The notes below the pieces were generated by a model, which saw nothing but the letters and a program-made list of their open reading frames with translations, did not search any database and had not been told where the DNA came from. 34,967 nucleotides of DNA from Catenaria anguillulae PL171 (Eukaryota; Blastocladiomycota; Blastocladiomycetes; Blastocladiales; Catenariaceae). The stretch covers positions 1 to 34,967 of the forward strand of contig MCFL01000253.1 of NCBI GenBank assembly GCA_002102555.1. The letters run 5' to 3'. Of the stretch, positions 30,320 through 34,967 are shown piece after piece (positions within the stretch are counted from its first letter, which is position 1; the number at the start of each line of letters is the position of its first letter). Position numbers and translations under genes: made by a program.

Positions 30320-32021
30320 GGTTTCTATATGACCTTTTTGTTGTTGCCGTTGTTGGTCTTGCTTTGGGCCTTGGTGATTACGGGGAAGAACGCCGTTCAG
30401 GAAGATGACGTTGCGGTGGAACGTCTAGAATGTATCGGCGCACTATGAGCGGTGTGCATTCAGACCATGTGCGAGAAGTTAGGAAAAATTGTGAGACTCT
30501 AGGGGAAAATGCATGCATGGATGAAAATAATTATGATCTTTGTGATTTGAGATGCTTTGAAGTTTGCGAAGAGCGGGACATGGGCGATGAGCGTGTGCGT
30601 GTCACCTTTCCACTTCCGCTTCCAAAGTGCTGTTGATTACCACGCCGTGCAAGCGCTTTAATCAACACGTTGCAAACCAAAGCCCACCGGTATGACTGTG
30701 ACCGCGGGTTTACAATATGCACGACGCTTCGACTGGCATGTGTGATTGAAGCAGAATCGAGTGGAAGGAAAAGAACGATGATTGGTAGACAGGTCGTGTT
30801 CGCATACGTTTTCAATGGCAGTCGTTGATGGAACTCGTAGAGCCGACAGTATGTTCGAAAGGATTTCCAAGAAAGGCAGCCGAACAATAGTGTATAGCAC
30901 TAATCGAGTTGGTGAAGTATTAATGTCGGCATCGAATCACAGACGTTGCCCCGTTCCTTGGTTGGAAATGGTGCAATGTGGTGGAGCAGAGAGCCGACGG
31001 CTGTCGCGTGATTCCTTTGATTAGAATGGTCGATTGTGTCGCGGCCGTTAAGCCCAGTGCATGGAGTAATATCTGTGTCTGAGGATGCTGTCTGCGTGAG
31101 TAGGCGGCGGGCGAGTAACGGATGGGAAATTTTCTTAGTATTCTTGTTCAACATGTTCAAGTTGCCGCGTCGCGTCACGATGAGCCTTTTTCAACTGGAT
31201 TCAGCAGCCGTCAGGTGCCACGGTGACTTGTCCGCGGCACCGAATTTACAACGAGAAACGTCATCTTCCAAATGTAGTGTGAGACGTATTTCTAGCTCCG
31301 ATTCTCGGGTTTCACATGCTTCGGCCGTCACCGGGTTCGCGCCTCTCTGGATGGTGTACCAGTAATCCAAGGTACAGTTGACCAGGGCTTCAAGTGCAGG
31401 AAATGCACTGAATTCGACCCTGCGACGTCGATGACTCAATGGAGTCACATCAGACTCGGATTCGACACTGTCAAGTATGCAGCGACTCGCTTTCTGCCGT
31501 TACACATGCACCAAGCAAGTTGGTGCTATCTATGACGATGAAGCCATTGCACATGATGGAGTCCAGTCAGCCATCATCTGGGTGACGACCCGTCTATCAC
31601 CAATGTGCTGCCATTTTGTCAGTTTCCACCATCCGAACCGACCATTCGCTCCACCGTTGGTTGACTCGTGCTCGGACAAGGTTCCATCTGAGGTTCCATC
31701 ACGCTCGCAGCTACGTTCAAATTGGCCGCTTGATTCCTTCTTCTCCCAAGAAGATTCATTGAGGAGCTCGATCGACAGCCCTCCAACTTGTCCACACCAA
31801 CGATCGGAAAACGGGCTGCTGCAGCCGTCGACCGACATTTGAATTAGTTCTTCAATATAACTTTAACAAGTGCACATTTCTCGAGTGACTTCCGAATCGT
31901 TCGGGACCTTGCCACCTTCTGAAATACAACTCGGAAAGCATCGACTCTTCATCTCAGAATCACATAAATACCAGTATCGAGTATCTGAAGATCGTCTTTG
32001 ACCTCAACGCTGTTCCCAGCC
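30320..32021. other. long divergent intergenic region between UPF0658 and CDADC1 genes
   Basis: About 1.7 kb that should hold two divergent promoters. It is AT-richer than the genes. Leftward open frames at 31838-31530 and 31448-31191 have somewhat protein-like composition (for example FPALEALVNCTLDYWY), but no family was recognised and no clean splice model links them. They may be a decayed gene or chance frames. Nothing else supported. Confidence 0.45.
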
Positions 32022-33716
32022 ATGTCAACCCGTGACCCAACGCTGACCAACGCAGCTGTGCGCTTGCCCAAACATGATGCTTACATGTTCATGGCAATGT
32101 GGCTCGAGCATGCCCCCTGGGCCAAGCCGGTAGTCCCGCACTTGACGGGCTCTGGCGCCCCGCCGCTCTCGTCCATGGTCACACCTCTGCATGGCTCCAC
32201 GCCGCTGTCGCTGTCTGCATCCGCATCAGCTGAGCACTCCTCCTCTGCAAACATCGGCGGATCACGTACCGGCGCCCTCCTCGTGGACGCCCATGGCCGA
32301 ATCGCCGCTTTCGAATGCTCGGGACACGCACACGCGGTTGCCCGCGCAGTGCTGCGCACATCGGGTGCCGCGGCCGCCGACCTTAACGGCGCCGATGTCT
32401 ATGTATCTCGCTTTCCCTCGCCGCTGTGCACCAAGCTCATGGTCCAAACAGGCGTTCGGCGGTGTTTTTACTTCCCAGCATCGTTGCACGACGCTTCGAC
32501 CGATGCGGGCAAGGCAAGTCGCGAGCAAGAGTACAATGCCGTTCACCGCATGGTCCAAAACTCGGCCATTGCGCTTTCCGTGTACGTTCCCGAATGGATC
32601 GGGCAGGTGGACCCGGACTGCCCAACACTCATCCCGCCGTCGCCCGCGCCCTCGTCGAACACCGCCGCAGGTGACGACCTCCCGCCCACATCGTTGTGGA
32701 CCGTCGACCCATTCTACCTGGACCGGCACGGCGGCGAATGGGCGCGCCTGCGGTCGTCTGCCCTTGCCCGCTTCCACACGCTGACCGAACCTGCCTTCCG
32801 CGCCGTCGTCACGCGCTACTCTGCGCCGCTCGTTTCCCGCGGGATGCACTCGCCACCCGACCTTACGCCCGAGGAGCACGCAGAGGCACGCCACGCCATG
32901 GTCCTCGCACACATTGCGTCCCGCCGTACCGACGATCCTAAAGTCGGCGTGGGCGCTGCGCTCGTGTACCCGGACCACGCAGACCCTGCCACTTACCCAT
33001 CGGCCAACCCTGGTGGCCGGTACGTGAGTGTTGGATGGAACGGGTTTCCCAAAAAGTCGCAACGCAATGATTACTCGCGTGTCGGCGCTGACGAGGCGCT
33101 GGATGCACGCGACGAGCTCAAGTACGCCTATGTGTTGCATGCCGAGCAAAACACGTTGCTGTTTCGGACACCCTGGCCGGGCGGTTATCCGCTGGTTCAT
33201 CCGCTTGGCGCACGCATGTACTCGACAAAGTACCCTTGTGACGAGTGTGCGCCGCTGATTGCAGATGCAGGCGTGCATCGCATGTTTAGCTTGCCGCCGT
33301 CCACGTGGATCTCGATGCAGCCGCCGCCCGCGGCGGACGACGAGTGTGGTCCGCCGTTGACGCCGCCATCGTCCATGCCGGCGGCCACGACAAGTACGGC
33401 TGGCGGCGCCGGTGGGTATCTGGCCGTGACGCCGTCGAAAGAAGAAGCAAGGAGGGGATCGGCGCCGTCGCCAACGCCGCAGGCGCATCGTGGGTTGACC
33501 TACACGCGGCTGAGGCAGCTTGTGCCGTTCATTTGGCTGTTTGATATTGCCGGTGGCGGTGGCACGAGTGCAGTCAACAGCCGTGCAGAGTCTTCGGCGA
33601 GTATGGTCAAGGCTGTGGAGGAGCATGCCCAGTTGCTCCCACCAAAAGTGATGCAAGTTAGGGTCCAGCGCAAGCCGTTGAGGAGACCGTTTGAGGATGT
33701 GGATGTGGATGTGGAC

Positions 33717-33751
<35 letters not shown>

Positions 33752-33830
33752 AGGATCAAGGCATGAGGGGGGGACCGGTGCAGCTGCGCGGCCAGCAAAG
33801 CGAGCGAGAGCCGTGTTGCGACGAGGATGA
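32022..33830 (+). CDS. CDADC1: CDADC1-like cytidine/dCMP deaminase-domain protein
   Basis: Single exon, 602 residues from ATG 32022 (CAGCCATGTC). It has the same two-domain order as animal CDADC1. An N-terminal helix (YMFMAMWLEHAP, compare LSLWMEL) precedes the first deaminase fold (about 85-155), which is degenerate: HAHA at 102-105 replaces HAE, and only one Cys (136) of the PCxxC pair remains. The second domain (about 290-430) is intact: GVGAALVYPD, the GWNGFP motif, HAEQN with His373 and catalytic Glu375, and PCDEC with Cys406 and Cys409 as zinc ligands. The vertebrate protein is reported to act on (d)CTP or cytidine nucleotides; the substrate here is inferred only. The C-terminus has a conserved YTRLRQLVPFIW stretch, an acidic Asp run and a basic RPAKRARAVLRRG end that could be a nuclear localisation signal. 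Confidence 0.9.
33697..33753 (+). repeat. coding GAT/GAC repeat (polyaspartate)
   Basis: Begins as GATGTG repeats (Asp-Val) and changes to GACGAT repeats encoding about twelve Asp in a row near the C-terminus of the CDADC1-like protein. Confidence 0.9.
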
Positions 33831-33979
33831 AATGTATCTTGCTTTTTTGAGCATCATGGCTGTTGTGTTTGAATTCTTTCTACTTTTCCGCTCGCCTCTT
33901 GTCATGTTTAGCACTGGCCACATCCCATACATTTCTCATACAATTGGGTTGACGCAGACATCGAGTCAAAAATGGCCAA

Positions 33980-34758
33980 CTACTGAAATTGAGTAAGACG
34001 AAACACCGACTGACTTGTCATACAAATGGCTACAAAGCCAACCGACTCGCGATTCAAGTTCAACGCTGCACACCCTGTCTCCAAAGGACTGCACTTGGCC
34101 GCCCACTGCTCACGATCCGCACAGAGTGGGCCGAGCAGTCGACCAGCGAGAGAATCCAACCACTCCTGCCATTGCTTAAGCGTCCCGCCCGCCACCTCAA
34201 ACTCGACGAGGGTGGCATGTCCGCCACTTCACCGGAGGCACGCGGCACACACGCACGCTAAAGAAACCTATCCATGCGGCCGTCAAACGTGGTCGAACCA
34301 CCTTGCATGAGTGTGTCGATTGGCGGCGACAAGTCCGCATCGGCATCCTCGACAATTTCAATCACGATGCAACGGTCCTTGGCGTTCGACTTTCCCCAGG
34401 TCGCTGTGGTCTTGATGTTTTCCTCCGACTCGCGCGCAAACTGTACGCCTCCGACGTCATTTACATACATGAATAGGACCCGATCGTCCACATCCGGGGC
34501 ATGGTCTAGTACGGGGGTCTGCTGGAACGGACATCGAGCCAAATCCACGCCCAATTGGCGCAACGTTAGCTCCAAGTGCCGAATGGCTAGTTCGACGCGG
34601 GACGTACACCCGAGCCGGCCCAGCATGCGCAGCGCACGCTTCGAGTGCTGGCAACACAGGTACCCGCCGAAATGCTCAGTGTGCAGACCTGTCTCTGGCG
34701 AGGCGGGGTTCGTCATCGAGTAACGATTTCGCCTTCGTACAGCTCTTGGTGGGCACAT
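33980..34758 (-). CDS. unrecognised protein, probably two exons, 5' end uncertain
   Basis: Exon 1 from ATG 34758 (or ATG 34716) to 34268; exon 2 34226-33980 with TAG. Joining across a 41-nt GT-AG intron (34267-34227, phase 2) yields a smooth sequence, RMD-SGGHATLVEFEVAGG, and a protein of 245 or 231 residues. The intron is shorter than others in the window. The composition is that of a folded protein: hydrophobic strands (RVLFMYVNDVGG, DRCIVIEIVED, HATLVEFEV) and an amphipathic C-terminal helix (LKQWQEWLDSLAGRLLG). No family was recognised. A further exon may exist upstream: at 34790-34720 the minus strand also reads HQELYEGEIVTR in another frame next to a GTACGA donor-like site. Convergent with CDADC1, 149 bp between stops. 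Confidence 0.55.
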
Positions 34759-34967
34759 CCGTTGACAAGCCGGTGAACGCCCGAGGAGTGTGACGAGGCG
34801 GATGCGTTGGCAAAGCCGTTGCCCTAGTCGTCAAGGAGTCTAACCTATTGTGACCTGTCCATGCGTGCAGCGTTCGACATGTGCACCACTGGCAGTCAGA
34901 ACCGGCGATCGCGCAACGTGAGACAACGCAGAGGGAGGTTGTTGTTTCCACATGACTACGAATGTTT

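Noticed and set aside
31060-31130. GGCGGGCGAGTAACGGATGGG resemblance to small-subunit rRNA
   Set aside because: Only a short string; flanking sequence does not follow 16S or 18S rRNA order on either strand.
32262-33656. 464-codon leftward open frame opposite the CDADC1 gene
   Set aside because: Shadow frame of a GC-rich coding exon; the rightward frame holds both deaminase folds.
1-34967. CRISPR arrays, bacterial operons or tRNA genes
   Set aside because: No spaced direct-repeat array, no ribosome-binding-site-led operon, and no segment matching a full tRNA cloverleaf by eye.

Overview
The window looks like nuclear DNA of a zoosporic (flagellated) fungus, probably Chytridiomycota or Blastocladiomycota. 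The genes carry short GT-AG introns of about 40-100 nt. One encodes CCDC39, a ciliary ruler protein that only lineages with a motile flagellum need. Others belong to fungal or pan-eukaryotic families: an UPF0658 Golgi membrane protein, thiamine pyrophosphokinase, a six-BRCT Rtt107/Brc1-type protein, an STK32/YANK kinase and a CDADC1 deaminase. The species cannot be fixed from sequence alone. All gene models and intron boundaries below come from reading frames, splice motifs and phase arithmetic, not from transcripts.

Layout. 189-3898 (-): a large, mostly low-complexity protein with one PH domain, in two exons. 4747-13788: a complete Ty3/gypsy LTR retrotransposon on the + strand. It has 665/670-bp LTRs, a CTCA target duplication, a primer-binding site, a polypurine tract, Gag-protease in frame 1 and Pol in the -1 frame. 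It sits between two divergently transcribed host genes, the PH gene and CCDC39. 14481-18015 (+): CCDC39 in five exons. 18758-20107 (+): thiamine pyrophosphokinase. 20511-24884 (+): the six-BRCT protein in four exons. 25386-27713 (-): STK32-like kinase in six exons, convergent with the BRCT gene. 28925-30319 (-): UPF0658 membrane protein in four exons. 32022-33830 (+): CDADC1-like deaminase in one exon. 33980-34758 (-): an unrecognised gene, probably two exons, possibly continuing beyond the model.

The host genes do not form a pathway; they cover the flagellar axoneme, cofactor synthesis, DNA-damage response, signalling, Golgi membrane and nucleotide deamination. The most interesting DNA is in the retroelement. 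At the gag-pol junction there is a textbook -1 frameshift signal: a GGGTTTT heptamer, a 6-nt spacer containing the gag stop, and a perfect 7-bp GC stem. Inside each LTR lies a 57/58-bp direct repeat. Its two copies are identical to each other within an LTR but differ between the LTRs by the same one-base indel. The LTRs differ by five single-base indels and only two substitutions, and the coding region has additional frame breaks. This fits either a young, recently broken copy or uncorrected indel errors in the assembly.
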